DNA from: Aegilops tauschii subsp. strangulata
Lineage: Eukaryota; Streptophyta; Magnoliopsida; Poales; Poaceae
Direction of reading: 5' to 3'
Assembly: GCF_002575655.3 (NCBI RefSeq)
Contig: NC_053039.3
Coordinates: 220,119,622-220,183,621 of the forward strand
DNA length: 64,000 nt
Under the pieces are notes generated by a model, which was not told the DNA's origin, did no database searches, and saw nothing but the letters and a program-made list of their open reading frames with translations. This document shows positions 32,969-45,386 of this stretch, piece after piece. Made by a program: the position numbers and the translations under genes. How positions within the stretch are numbered: position 1 is the first letter of the stretch; each line of letters starts with the position of its first letter.

Positions 32969-35900
32969 AATTCCTGATCGTCCTCGAGCAGGTAAATGAT
33001 AAAAAGGATATTTATCGATGTGGAATGCTACCTAGCATAAACTTTATCAAATATGTAATCATGGCATGAATATTAAGACATAAGTGATGCAAAGCAATAG
33101 TCTATAATTTTACATAAAGACATCAATACTCACGCATCCCAACAAACAATCATGTCTTTCAAAATATCAACGCTAAAGAAAGCTATCCCTATAAAATCAT
33201 ATAGTCTTGACATGCTCTGTCTTCTTAACACAAAGTATTTATCATGCACAACCCCGATGACAAGCCGAGCAATTGGTTCATACTTTTTAACGCGCGTCAC
33301 CTTTTTCAACCCTCACGCAATACATGAGCGCAACCCATGGATATAGCACTATGAGTGGAATAGAGTATGATGATAGGGGTAAATATAGAGAAGACAAAAA
33401 GGTAAGAAAGTCTCACATCGACGCGGCTAACCAACGGGCTATGGAGATGCCCATCAATTGATATCAATGTGAGGAGTAGGGATTGCCATGCAACGAATGC
33501 ACTAAGAGCTATAAGTGTATGAAAGCTCAATATGAAAACTAAGTGGGTGTGCATCTAATCCTATAATGAAAAATTCCCACTAGTATATGAAAGTGACAAC
33601 ATAGGAGACTCTCCATATGAAAAACATGGTGCTACTTTGAAGCACAAGTGTGGTAAAGGATACTAACAATGCCCCTTCTCTCTTTGTTTATTTATTATTA
33701 GTATTTATTTTTCTTTTTTTCTTTCTTTCTTTTTCCTTTTTTCTTTTTCTTTTTCTCTCATTGTCCGGAGTCTCATCCCGACTTGTGGGGGAATCATAGT
33801 CTCCATCATCCTTTTCTCACTGGGGCACTGCTCTAAAAATGAATAATGATGATCATCACACTTCTATTTACTTATAACTCAAAAGAAATAAAAATTACAA
33901 CTCGATACCTATGACAAAGTATGACTCTATATGAATGCCTCTGGCAATGTACCAGGATGTGCAATGATCTAGCATAACATGTATAAAAAATGATGAATGG
34001 TGGCTGAGCCACAACTACTATGTCAGCTATATGATCATGCAAAGCAATATGACAATGAATGCTCAAGTCATTAAACGGAAACGGTGGAAGTTGCATGGCA
34101 ATATATCTCGGAATGGCCATGGAAACCATAATAGGTAGGTATGGTGGCTGTTTTGAGGAAGATATAATAAGGCTTATGTGTGATAGATCGTATCATATCA
34201 CGGGGTTTGGATGCACCTGCGAAGTTTGCACCACGTCTCGATGTGAGAAAGGGCAATGCACGGTACCGTAGAGGCCAGCAAATTGCGGAAAGGTAAGAGT
34301 ACGTATAATCCATGGACTCACATTAGTCATAAAGAACTCATATACTTGCTGCAAAAGTTTATTAGCCCTTGAAGCAAAGTACTACTACGCATGCCCCTAG
34401 GGGGATAGATTGGTAGGAAAAGACCATCGCTCGTCCCCGACCGCCACTCATAAGGAAGACAATCAATAATAAATCATGCTCCAACTTCATAGCATAACAA
34501 GAGACTATACGTGGATGCTTCGGGAATCACAAACCTTAACACAAATATTCTTACTAACCACAACCATTTACTAGTACCTCCCACATATTCCATATCTATA
34601 TTGCAAAACTATTGCAAGGAATCAAACATATCATGTTCGGTGATCCATAAGTTTTATGTAGGATTTTATGACTAACCATCAATTCTCCAATTCCTGTTGA
34701 CTCTCTAAATAGGTATAAGTGAAGCAAGAGAGTTTAATTCTTTCTACAAAAGAGCATGCTCTAACAGGTATAAGTGAAGCAAAATAGCATTCTTCAAATA
34801 ACGGTTTTCTATGTGAAGAGAAACAGGCAATCCAAACTTCAAATGATATAAGTGAAGCACATGAAGCATTCTATAAAGCCATACTCAAAAGATATAAGTG
34901 ATGTGCAATGAGCATTCTATAAATCAACCATGTACTATCTCATACCAGCATGGTGCATAAAAGAAAAATGAAAATAAATGCAAAAGACGCTCCAAGATTT
35001 GCACATATCACATGAACGAAACGAATCCGAAAACATACCAATACTTGTTGAAGAAAGATGGGATGCCTTCCGGGGCATCCCCAAGCTTAGACGCTTGAGT
35101 ATCCTTGAATATTTACTTGGGGTGCCTTGGGCATCCCCAAGCTTGTGCTTTTGCCTCTCCTCCTTCTCCTCACATCGAGAACTCCTCGGTCTTCGAACAC
35201 TTCATCCACACAAAACTTAACCAAACTTTTAGTGGCGGGGTTAGTGAATATGGCAATGAAATCCCATCATGTACTGTTGTAACATTATCGTATAATTATA
35301 AACAAACATTACCCACTGTATGCTATCACAATTCTATGACCCCAAGTCAAGGAGGCTTCAGCAAGAATTCAAACATACGCAAATAATGAAGCTATAACAA
35401 CAATCTGTGAAAACAGGACAGTCTGTAAAGACTCGAACATCCACCATACTTCTGTAACTCTAAAAATTCAGAAACTTTTTAGTAAAATAAACATTTTGTA
35501 TAGAAAGATAGTACAAAATATTTCAGAACCATTTGACGTTCCATTAAAAAATATAAAATCGCGCACTACAGCCAAAGTTTATGTTTTGCGCCGCACAAAC
35601 CAACAAGCAATTTAATCATCCTAAAGGCAAACCTTAGCACATTATTTTTATAATACAATGGAATTGTACAAGGGGATAATTATTTTTGTTGAAATTTTTC
35701 TGCAATTCAAGATTCATAAAGTTTCCATGGGCATGAACAAAGTTCAAGGACGTCCCCCACATTCACAATGCTCGTCTCTCTCACTTTCGCTTTTCTTTTT
35801 GTGAAGTTTTAAGTTCCCCTCTATATTTTTTTGTTTTTTAAACTTTATAAAAGCACTCAACAGAAATAAATGACTCCCTAACACTTCCGGGTTGTCTCCC

Positions 35901-36038
35901 TGGCAGCGCTTTCTTTAAAGCCGTTAAGCTAGGCATAAAGTGCTCAAGTAATGGATCCTCCCGGATCCCAAGGTATATCAAAGCCAATTTGAATTAGCAA
36001 TGATTTGGCATTTAGTAGTGATCACAAAGTGATGTGTG
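32969..36038 (-). other. Element I 3' non-coding region
   Basis: About 3 kb with no credible ORF. A pyrimidine-rich simple repeat (tttctttctttct) lies at 33710-33760. Four gatataagtgaagca-like motifs lie between 34713 and 34900, polypurine-like gcatccccaagctt at 35077 and 35131, and a diverged post-ORF box (35889-35938). Confidence 0.7.
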
Positions 36039-37295
36039 TCATGTAACAACGAAGTATAACTGCATGTCATACAAGAACAATTCATACACATCAAGTAAAG
36101 GCCAATGCATAGTATAAACAGTTTCTTGCAATTCTTTCGTGTCGGAAACATAGAGAGGCGGAGATGTAGTTCCTCTCTCATAATAATTGCAAGTAGGAGC
36201 AGCAAGCACATGCATATTATATTCATCAAAATCATCATGTGTAGTAGCAAAATGCAACCCATCAATATAATCCTTAATAAGTGCAAACTTCTCCGATATA
36301 GTGTAGTCTGGAGAATTCAAAAAGATAATAGGACTATCATGTGTGGGTGCAATAGCAACAATTTCATTCTTAGCATATGGAACTATAGCAAGTTCATCTC
36401 CATAAGCATAATTCATATTGGCATCTTGGCCACAAGCATAGCAAGCATCAATTTCATCAAAAAGGGATATTTCAAATGAATCAACGAGATCATAGCAATT
36501 ATCATAGCATTCATCCTTCAGTAAGAACGAAGGAGAATTAAATAATGTATGAGTTGAAGAGTTACTCTCATTAGAAGGTGGGCACGGGTAGCTAATCCGC
36601 TCTTCCTCCGTTTGTTCTTCGCTCTCCTCATCATCTTTTTCATCCAATGAGCTCGCAGTTTCATCAATTTCTTCTTCCATAGACTCCTGCAAAATATTAG
36701 TCTCTTCTTGGACAGCGGAGTTATTCTCAATAAATACATCAATATCGTAATTGTATTTATAATTATCATAGCAATATTTAAGGATGGCAAGATTTTCAGG
36801 TCTATAAACTGAATCATCAAAATCTTCAAACTTTTCAAACAAAGATTCAATTTCATATGCACCCTTAAAAGCAACAAATTCTTCTATTCGTTCCACATCA
36901 TAGTAATCATAGATACCATTAGCATAAGAAGCTAAGGTTTCATTATCATTAAATTTGCATGAAAAGGGAAGATGTGGAGCGTTCATCCTAGAGCAACAAG
37001 TATAATAATATCTCAAGCATAGATTCCAAGCATACAACTTCAATATATGAATTTGATCCCATAAAAATTTCCCTTTTTGTGTCAAGTGATAATCCCTAAA
37101 GTATTCACGTTGATCCAATGTTACTCCCATTATATAGTTGAATGGGGTTTTCTCAGGATTATCAAAGTAGTGCATAATATCTTTCACATAGCGAGCATCG
37201 AGGGTTTTAGGAGGTTCCCCATCTCCATGAGTAACAAGTACCACTAATTTTTTGGTGTTACGTGTTCCATATCCATAACTAAAGATAGAGAACAA
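36039..37295 (-). CDS. Element I ORF, unknown acidic protein (418 aa)
   Basis: One uninterrupted minus-strand frame starts at ATG 37295, about 80 bases beyond the primer site, where gag normally starts. I see no gag, protease, RT, RNase H or integrase motif. The N-terminal third is aromatic-rich (LDQREYFRDYHLTQKGKFL, LCLRYYYTC). A central block is strongly acidic (EEEIDETASSLDEKDDEESE). Several cysteine/tyrosine clusters follow (DECYDNCYDLVDSF). The C-terminal part has APTCNYYERGTTSPPLYVS. Element H's ORF shares the C-x-YYERG motif. The open frame inside an old element suggests past selection or recent activity. Function unknown. Confidence 0.65.
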   Translation of the reverse strand: MFSIFSYGYGTRNTKKLVVLVTHGDGEPPKTLDARYVKDIMHYFDNPEKTPFNYIMGVTLDQREYFRDYHLTQKGKFLWDQIHILKLYAWNLCLRYYYTCCSRMNAPHLPFSCKFNDNETLASYANGIYDYYDVERIEEFVAFKGAYEIESLFEKFEDFDDSVYRPENLAILKYCYDNYKYNYDIDVFIENNSAVQEETNILQESMEEEIDETASSLDEKDDEESEEQTEEERISYPCPPSNESNSSTHTLFNSPSFLLKDECYDNCYDLVDSFEISLFDEIDACYACGQDANMNYAYGDELAIVPYAKNEIVAIAPTHDSPIIFLNSPDYTISEKFALIKDYIDGLHFATTHDDFDEYNMHVLAAPTCNYYERGTTSPPLYVSDTKELQETVYTMHWPLLDVYELFLYDMQLYFVVT

Positions 37296-37372
37296 CTTAG
37301 AACAAGAAATAAAAAACTACTTAGTGATAAAGCAAACAAGCACACACGAGAATATTCACTCCATGCTATTGC

Positions 37373-37390
37373 TCCCCGGCAATGGCGCTA
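37373..37390 (-). other. Element I primer-binding site
   Basis: In sense orientation TAGCGCCATTGCCGGGGA, two mismatches from the tRNA-Asp site of B and C, with the same 11-base spacing to the LTR. Confidence 0.8.
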
Positions 37391-37401
37391 GAAAAAGGTC
37401 T

Positions 37402-38887
37402 TGATAACCCACAAGTATTCGGGATCGTTTGTAGCCTTCTTCGATAAATAAGAGTGTCGAACCCAACGAGGAGCTAAAGGCAGAACAAATATTCCCTCAA
37501 GTTCTATCGACCACCGATACAACTCTACGCACACTTAACGTTTGCTTTACCTAAAACAAGTATGAAACTATTTTGCAAGAATAAAACTACGAGTACTTGC
37601 GAGAATAAAACTACGGATAAATTACAAGGTAATAAAAGTGGATAGCTTTTGTCAACAAGAAAGCCATTTCTCCCTAGGAAATCGATAACAAGTACCGGTA
37701 ATCATTCTTGTAATTTTATATGAGGGAGAGGCATGAGCTAACATTCTTTCTCTACTTGGATCATATGCACTTATGATTGGACCCCTAGCAAGCATCCGCA
37801 ACTACTAAAGATCATTAAAGTCGTGAAACCCAACCATAGCATTAAGTATCAAGTCCTCTTTACTCCCATACAACATAACCCACTTATCCGCGTTTAGGCT
37901 GCTGTCAGCCCCGCAACACTGACAATAAGCAAACAATGAACATATTGCAACACCCTACAGCGGGGGGCCCTCACGTTTGCGTGAGACGGAGGGCACCGTA
38001 GGACAGCACCATACATAAAATATACAATCATACCAACCAAGATCACGATTAACCACATGACAAAACGGATCTACTCAAACATCATAGGATAACCATAGAT
38101 CATTGGGAAATAATATATGGAGTTGAGCACCATGTTTAAGTAGAGATTAGAGCGGGGAGAAGGGGTGTTACACCGCTGCATAGAGGGGGAGAAAGTTGGT
38201 GTAGACGGTAGCAAGATTGTTGATGTAGATCACCGTCACGATCCTAGCCCCGGCGGCACTCCGGCGTCACCGGAAGCGAGGGGGAGAGAGCCCCCCTCCT
38301 TCTTCTTCTTCCTTGGCCTCCCCCCTAGATGGGAGGAGAGTTCCCCATATGTTCCTTGGTATCCATGGCGGCGGAGGGGCGGGAGCCCCTCCGAGATTGG
38401 ATCTCCCTCTCTGCTCTCTTCTATTTCGCGCTCCCCAGATCTGGCCGAAAACCGTTTCTTATATTCCTGGAGATCCATAACTCCGATTGCGCTGAGATTT
38501 TAACATGATTTTTCTGGATATAAGCTTCCTTGCGCCCAAAGTAGAGCTCCAACCGACGTACGAGGTGAGCACAACCCACCACCACGCGCCTAGCTCCGGG
38601 GTGGTGCGCTAGTGTTATGTGGGCTGCGTGGGCCTCCATTGCGGTGATTCCAACTCCCAAAAATCACATATATTCCAAAATAATTCTTCATAAATTTTAT
38701 TGCATTTGGACTTCGTTTGATATGGATTTTCTGCGATACAAAAACCATGCAAAAAACAGGAACTGGCACTGGGCATTGATCAGTAGGTTAGTCCAATAAA
38801 TCATATAAAAAGTTGCCAAAATATGTGAAAGTTGTATAATATTGGCATGAAACAATCAAAAATTATAGATACGATAGAGACGTATCA
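37402..38887 (-). repeat. Element I 5' LTR (1486 bp)
   Basis: It pairs with 31468-32954 from tgataaccc to gacgtatca and is followed by the TGCAT duplication. Scattered substitutions separate the two copies. Confidence 0.93.
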
Positions 38888-38956
38888 TGCATCTCCTAGA
38901 TAGATCTTGCGTGAGCGTAGGAAATTATTTGAAATTGCATGCTACGTTTCCCAACA
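38888..38956 (+). repeat. Element F 3' LTR, end part, after element I
   Basis: Starts tgcatctcctagatagatct and ends gctacgtttcccaaca, the canonical end of a BARE/Angela LTR. The first five bases are the element I duplication. Confidence 0.9.
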
Positions 38957-40136
38957 AAAGTAACAGTAGCAGTTTTGTAGCAATCGTAACAGTGGCAACG
39001 GAAAACTAACTTAGCAAAGATCAATATGAAACAAACTCGTAGGCAATGGGTCAATGATGGATAATTATGTCAGATGGCATTCATCATGCAACAGTTATAA
39101 CATAGGGTGACACAGAACTAGCTCCAATTCATCAATATAATGTAGGCATGTATGCCGAATATAGTCATACGTGCTTATGGAAAAGAACTTGCATGGCATC
39201 TTTTGTCCTACCCTCCCATGGCAGCGGTGTCCTATTGGAAACTAGGGGATATTAAGGACTCCTTTTTATAGAGTACCGGACCAAAGCATTAGCACTTGGT
39301 GAATACATGAACTCCTCAAACTACGGTCATCACCGGGAAGTGTCACGACTATTGTCACTCCGGGGTTGCCGAATCATAACACGTAGTAGGTGACTATAAC
39401 TTGCAAGATAGGATCAAGAACACAAATATATTCATGAAAACATAACAGGTTCAAATCTAAATCATGGCACTCGGGCCCTAGTGACAAGCATTAGGCATAG
39501 CAAAGTCATAGCAACATCAATCTTAGAACATAGTGGATACTAGGGATCAAACCCTAACAAAACTAACTCAATTACATGGTAAATCTCATCCAACCCATCA
39601 CCGTCCAGCAAGCCTATGATGGGATTACTCACGCACGGGGGTGAACATCATGAAATTGGTGATGGAGGATGGTTGATGATGACGATGGCGACGATTTCCC
39701 CTCTCCGGAGCCCAAAACGGACTCCAGATCTGCCCTCTCGAGGAAGAACAGGGCTTGGCAGCGGCTCCGTATCGTAAACGCGATGAATCCTTCTCTCTGA
39801 TTTTTTTCTCCCCGAACGTGAATATATGGAGTTGGGTTGAGGTCGGTGCAGGTCTGTGGGGCCCATAAGGACAGAGGGCGCGCCCCCACCATTGTGGACA
39901 GGGTGTGGGCCCCCTTTGGTTGATTCTTTCACCAATATTTTTTATTTATTCCAAAAATGATCTCCGAGAAGTTTCAGGTCATTCCGAGAACTTTTATTTC
40001 TGCACAAAAATAACAACATGGTAATTCTGCTGAAAACAGCGTCAGTCCGGGTTAGTTCCATTCAAATTATACAAAATAGAGTCCAAAACAAGGGCAAAAG
40101 AGTTTGGAAAAAAGTAGATACGATGGAGACGTATCA
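38957..40136 (-). repeat. Family G LTR, truncated (G3)
   Basis: It is collinear with the inner part of solo LTR G2 (48767-50169), from cagttttgtagcaatcg to gacgtatca. About the last 200 sense-strand bases are missing at the element F junction. In sense it starts tgatacgtctccatcg. It lies against a 131-bp remnant of the element H 3' LTR and may have inserted into it. Confidence 0.8.
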
Positions 40137-40267
40137 CTGGGCACTATGTCAATAGGTTAGTCCCGAAAATGATATAAAGTTGCTATAAAATGATTGTAAA
40201 ACATCCAAGAATGATAATATAACAGCATGGAACAATAAAAAATTATAGATACGTTGGATACATATCA
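40137..40267 (-). repeat. Element H 3' LTR remnant
   Basis: ctgggcactatgtcaatagg to gatacatatca matches 45256-45386 of the 5' LTR. The rest is replaced by the family G LTR to the left. Confidence 0.8.
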
Positions 40268-42716
40268 GCATCCCCAGGCTTATTTCATGCTCATCCTCGA
40301 GTAGGTAAATGATAAAAACAGAATTTTTGATGTGGAATGCTGCCTAACATGTTCATCCCATATTCTTTTCTTTGTAGCATGGACATTTGGACTTCTATAT
40401 GATTCAAAGCAATAGTCTAGTTTTGACATGAAGATTTCAATACTCAAGCATATCAAAAGCAACCATGTCTTTCAAAATATCAACACTAAAGCAAGTTATA
40501 TATCCCTAGCCCATTGTGCTCAATCATTGATCCATTCATGAAACACACTCGCATATTAGCTACACCCAATGCTAAAGTACAATCATAGTGCCCCTTAGTT
40601 GGTGCTTTATAAGAGAATATGGAGACTCAAATAAAAATAAAAATTGCATAGTAGGGATTTGTAGAGGTGCCAGAGCTCAAAGCGAAAGAGATAGAGATAA
40701 AAAAAATTTGGGTGGCATGCTTTTCCTTTCAACGAAAACGATCGAGTAGTTCCCAATACTTTCCATGCTAGATATATCGTAGGCGGTTCCCAAATAGAAA
40801 ATAAAGTTTATTCCTTTTTCCACCATACTTTCACTTTCCATGGCTAGCCGTATCCACGAGTGCCTCCCATACCAACACTTTCCAAGGAATTTATTATTTG
40901 ACAACATAAAGTAAAATCATTTTTCATTTCGAGATTGGGCATCCCTGATACCTTTGTCGTACTCTCGTGCAATGAAAATTGAATAAACACTCATCTTGAG
41001 AGTAACACATCTACCATGGAAACATATCAGCCAGCCCTACCGTTTCATGAGCGGTATGAGCACACAAAAGAGAAGTTTATTTTGAAAATTAGAGATAGCA
41101 CATACAAATTTGCTTAGAACGGCAAAAGAATATCGCATATAGGTAGGTATAGTGGTCTCATGTGGGAAAACTGGTTTAAGGATTTTGGATGCACAAGTAG
41201 TGATCATACTTAGTGCAAATGAAGGCTAGCAAAAGATTGAGAAGCATCCAACCAATAAACAAAAAATCTCATAAGCGAGCATTAAGCGTAACTAACACCG
41301 AATAATGCACCACAAGTAGGATATAATTTCATTGCATAACTATTGACTTTCGTGCTTGAATAGGGAATCACAAACCTTAACACCAATATTCTTACTAAAG
41401 CATAATTACTCATCAGCATGACTCACATATTATATCAACAGATCGCAAAACTATTACAAAGAATCAAGTTTATTTTGTCCAATGATCTTCATGAAAGTTT
41501 TTATTATATCCCTCTTGAATATCTATCACTTTGGGACTAGTTTTATATGTTGCTTTTCATATCTCAAACAAATTTAAGTGAAGAACATGAGCATAAAAAA
41601 TTTCTTCTCTCAAAATAATTTAAGTGAAGCATGAGAGAATTTCTTAAAAAATCTAACTCTCAAATAAGTCTAAGTGAAGCATGAGAGCATTTCTTCAAAA
41701 GTACTAAAGCACACCATGATGAAAAATATAAGTGAAGCACTAGAGCAATTCCATAGCTCAAAAAGATTTAAGTGAAGCATAGAGAGCAATTCTAACAAAT
41801 CATAGCATAATTTTGGCTCTCACAAATAGGTGTCTCCAGCAAGGATACCTGACTTAGAATAAAATGCAAAACAAACAAAGACACATATCATACAAGGCGC
41901 TCCAAGCAAAACTCATGATATGTGACAAATAAAAATATAGCTCCAAGTAAAATACCGATGGTCGTTAGAAGAAAGAGGAGATGCCACTCGGGGCATCCCA
42001 AGCTTAGTTGCTTGCTTCTCTTTTAGATAATAGCTTGGGATGCCATGGGCATCCCCAAGCTTAGGCTCTTCTTACTCCTTATTCCTTCACCATCGTGATC
42101 TCACCCAAAACATGAAAACTTCAATCACACAAAACTAAAAAAAAACCTTCGTGAGATCCGTTGGTATAACAAAGTAAATCACTACTATAAGTATTGTTGC
42201 AAACCCATTCATATTTGATTTTTGCATTATATCTACTGTATTCCAACTTTTCTATAGCTTATACCCTCCAATACAAACCATAGATTCATCGAAATAAGCA
42301 CACAACGCAAAGAAAATAGAATATGTCAAAAACATAACAGTCTGTAGCAATCTGAATACTTCGAATACTTCTGTAATTCCAAAAATTCTGAAAAATTAGG
42401 ACAATGTGGACAATTTGTATATTAATCTTCTGCAAAAAGAATCAGTATTTTATCGCCCTTCTGTTAAAAATGAGAATTATTTTCGAGCGCAAAATTTTAT
42501 GTTTTTCAGCAAGATCAAAGTAACTACCACCCAACATGATCCCAAAGGCTTTGCTTGGCACAAACACTAATTAAAACATAAAAAACAAAATCATAACAGT
42601 AGCATAATTGTGCAAACACTCAAGAACGGAAAGAAAAAGACAAAAATAAATTTTATTCATTGGGTTGCCTCCCAACAAGCGCTATCGTTTTATGCCCCTA
42701 GCTACCATAAATAATT
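40268..42716 (-). other. Element H 3' non-coding region
   Basis: It starts with the polypurine tract (gcatccccaggctt on the plus strand). AAGTGAAGCA-type motifs occur five times between 41575 and 41785, polypurine-like sequences at 41991-42005 and 42049-42062, and the post-ORF box at 42662-42710. No credible ORF. Confidence 0.7.
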
Positions 42717-43568
42717 TCAATGATGCTCACATGAAGATAAGAATTGAAACACAAAGAGAGCATCCTGAGACATATGACAAACACATTTAAGTCTAACATA
42801 CTTCCTATGCATAGGAATCTTATAAGCAAACAAATTATCAAGACAAGCAAAAACTAGCATATGTAAGGAAAAGGAATAAAGTATTGACAATCTCAACATA
42901 ACGAGAGGTGTTTTAGTAACATGAAAATTTCTACAACCATATTTTCCTCTCTCATAATAATGACATGTAGGATCATAATCAAATTCAACAATATAACTAT
43001 CACATAAAATATTCTCTTCATGATCCACGTGCATGCAAAGTTGACTTTCTTCCAAAATAGTGGGATTATCATCAAATAAAGTCATGACCTCTCCAAGCCC
43101 ACTTTTATCAAAAAATTCATAAGATTGAACACTCTGCAAATATGTGGGATTATTTTTAGCCAAAGTTGTCACTCTTACAAACCCACTTTTAATATTATTG
43201 CAAGCATATTCATCATGACGTTTAAATAAATTTTCAAGATCATAAGAATCATTATCACCCCAATCATGATTATTGCAATAAGTAGTGGACATAACAAAAC
43301 AAGCATCGCCAAGCTTGGGGTTTTGCATATCACTCACACAATTGACATTAATAGAATTTATAATAGCATCATTGCAATCATGCTTTTCATCCAAGGAGCT
43401 ATCATGAATCACTTTATAAATTTCTTCATTTAACACTTCATCACAATTTTCAGATTCATAAATCTCGAGCAAAACTTCATAAAGATAATCTAGTGAACTC
43501 AATTCACTAGCAATTGGTTCATCATAATTGGATCTTTTGAAAAGATTAGCAAGTGGATGAGGATACAT
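42717..43568 (-). CDS. Element H ORF, unknown protein (283 aa)
   Basis: A single open minus-strand frame from ATG 43568 ends at 42717, just before the post-ORF box. It is acidic and cysteine-rich, with no gag, protease or polymerase motif. Visible features are SSLDYLYEVLLEIYESENCDE, shown here only in part, LDEKHDCNDAI, DPTCHYYERGKYGCRNF and a hydrophobic stretch (LRLSILYSFSLHMLVFACL) that could be a membrane segment or an amphipathic helix. The C-x-YYERG motif is shared with the ORF of element I. The ATG is about 210 bases from the primer site. Function unknown. Confidence 0.6.
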   Translation of the reverse strand: MYPHPLANLFKRSNYDEPIASELSSLDYLYEVLLEIYESENCDEVLNEEIYKVIHDSSLDEKHDCNDAIINSINVNCVSDMQNPKLGDACFVMSTTYCNNHDWGDNDSYDLENLFKRHDEYACNNIKSGFVRVTTLAKNNPTYLQSVQSYEFFDKSGLGEVMTLFDDNPTILEESQLCMHVDHEENILCDSYIVEFDYDPTCHYYERGKYGCRNFHVTKTPLVMLRLSILYSFSLHMLVFACLDNLFAYKIPMHRKYVRLKCVCHMSQDALFVFQFLSSCEHH

Positions 43569-43779
43569 ATCAATATATTTTTAGCAAGCTAAGATGCAAG
43601 CAAATAGAAGGCACGTGGTAACACAAGCAAATAAAAGATTGAACGAGAAAAAGGCAAGCGAATAAAACGGCAAATTTTTGTGAAGTGGGGTAGATGAAAA
43701 CGAGAGGCAAATGGCAAATGATGTAAATTGCAAGGAGATGAGATTTGTGATTAGGAACCTGGTAGATGTTCATGATGTC

Positions 43780-43797
43780 TCTCCGGCAACGGCGCCA
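43780..43797 (-). other. Element H primer-binding site
   Basis: In sense orientation TGGCGCCGTTGCCGGAGA, one mismatch from the tRNA-Asp site, 11 bases from the LTR end. Confidence 0.85.
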
Positions 43798-43808
43798 GAA
43801 ATCCCTTT

Positions 43809-45386
43809 TGATGCGGCTTGAACTACGTCGGTATTTCCCCCAAGAGGAAGGGATGATGCAGCACAGCTACGGTAGGTATTTCCCTCGTTGATGAGACCAA
43901 GGTTATCGAACCAGTAGGAGAACCACGCAACACCACGTAAACGGCCCCTACACACAAAGAACAAGTACTTGCAACCCGACGTAAGGGAGGGGTTGTCAAT
44001 CCCTCATGGGTAAAAAGATAGGTAAAATTGTAGTAGATTGGATAAATAGATCTTGCGGGACGCGAGATAAAATAAATAACAATAAATTGCAGCAAGGTAT
44101 TTTTGTGTTTATGGATTAATAGATCTGAAAATAAAAGCAAATAAAAATAGATCTCGAAGGCAAATATAATAAAGAAGAGACCCGGGGGCCATAGATTTCA
44201 CTAGTGGCTTCTCTTGAGAAAAATAGCATACGATGGGTAAACAAATTACTGTTGGGAAACTGATAGAACTTCAAATAATCATGATGATATCTAGGCAATG
44301 ATCATTATATAGGCATCGCGTCCAAAATTAGTAGACCGACTCCTGCCTGCATCTACTACTATTACTCCACACATCGACCGCTATCCAGCATGCATCTAAT
44401 GAATTAAGTTCATGGAGAAACGGAGCAATGCAATAAGAACAATGACATGATGTAGACAAGATCTATTTATGTAGAAATATACCCATATTGTTACCCTTAT
44501 AGTAACGATACATACATGTCGGTTCCCCTTCGGTCACTGGGATCAAGCACCATAAGATCGAACCCATCACAAAGCACCTCTTCCCATGGCAAGAAAAATC
44601 GATCTAGTTGGCCTAACTAAACCAAAGATTCGAAGAAGAATTACGAGGCTATAAGTAATCATGCATATAAGAGATCAAAAGACTCAAATAACTTTCATGG
44701 ATAAAAACATAGATCTGATCATAAACTCAAAATTCATCGGATCCCAACAAACACACCGCAAAAAGAGTTACATCAAATAGATCTCCAATAGACCACTGTA
44801 TTGAGAATCAAAAGAGAGAGAGGAAGCCATCTAGCTACTAACTACGGACCCGTAGGTCTACAATGAACTACTCACGCATCATCAGAGAGGCACCAATGAG
44901 GATGATGAACCCCTCCGTGATGGTGTCTAGATTGGATCTCGTGGTTCTGGGACTCGCGGCGGCTGGAAATGATTTTTGTCGACTCCCCTAGGGTTTCTGG
45001 AATATTGGGGTATTTATAGAGCAAACAGGCGGTGCGGGAGGCCACCGAGGTGGGCACAACTCACCTAGGCGTGCTTGGGCCCCCAAGCGCGCCCTGGTGG
45101 GTTGTCCTCCCCTCGGAGCCCCCCTCTAGTACTTCTTTGGACCAATAGGTGTCTTCTGGTCCAGAAAAAATCTCCAAAAAGTTTTGCTGCGTTTGGACTC
45201 CGTTTGGTATTGATTTTCTGTGAAGTAAAAAACAAGCAAAAAACAGCAACTGGCACTGGGCACTATGTCAATAGGTTAGTCCCAAAAATGATATAAAGTT
45301 GCTATAAAATGATAGTAAAACATCCTAGAATGATAATATCACAGCATGGAACAATCAAAAATTATAGATACATTGGACACGTATCA
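43809..45386 (-). repeat. Element H 5' LTR (1578 bp)
   Basis: Edges are tgatgcggc and acacgtatca on the plus strand. It has a TATA box at 45011-45018 and a GC-rich hairpin just beyond it (about 45050-45110). It is homologous to element E 25010-26515 in reverse. Confidence 0.88.
45011..45018 (-). promoter_or_regulatory. TATA box of the element H 5' LTR
   Basis: TATAAATA in sense orientation, just downstream of the GC-rich hairpin. Confidence 0.6.

Larger units (their letters stand above)
31468..38887 (-). mobile_element. Element I: non-autonomous LTR retrotransposon nested in the Angela-like LTR
   Basis: Two ~1.49 kb LTRs flank 4.4 kb, with a tRNA-Asp-type primer site, a polypurine tract and a perfect TGCAT duplication. 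Removing it restores a continuous Angela LTR (ctatgcatctcctagatag). The only ORF is not a recognisable gag or pol protein. Several differences between its LTRs show it is not a fresh insertion, but it is younger than element F. Confidence 0.93.
26516..38956 (+). mobile_element. Element F: Angela/BARE-like Copia retrotransposon, 5' truncated
   Basis: It carries a Copia reverse transcriptase and RNase H followed by an LTR that starts tgaaggaaatatgccctaga and ends gctacgtttcccaaca, the BARE/Angela/WIS LTR signature. The 5' LTR, gag, protease and most of integrase are missing. The LTR is expanded by a LINE-like retroposon (about 29690-31035) and interrupted by element I (31468-38887). Confidence 0.88.
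40137..45386 (-). mobile_element. Element H: non-autonomous Athila-like element, 3' LTR mostly deleted
   Basis: On the minus strand it has a full 5' LTR (45386-43809), a tRNA-Asp-type primer site, one ORF of unknown type, a 2.4 kb non-coding region with the shared motifs, a polypurine tract and only 131 bp of 3' LTR. It belongs to the same family as element E but in opposite orientation. No gag or pol domain is present. Confidence 0.85.
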
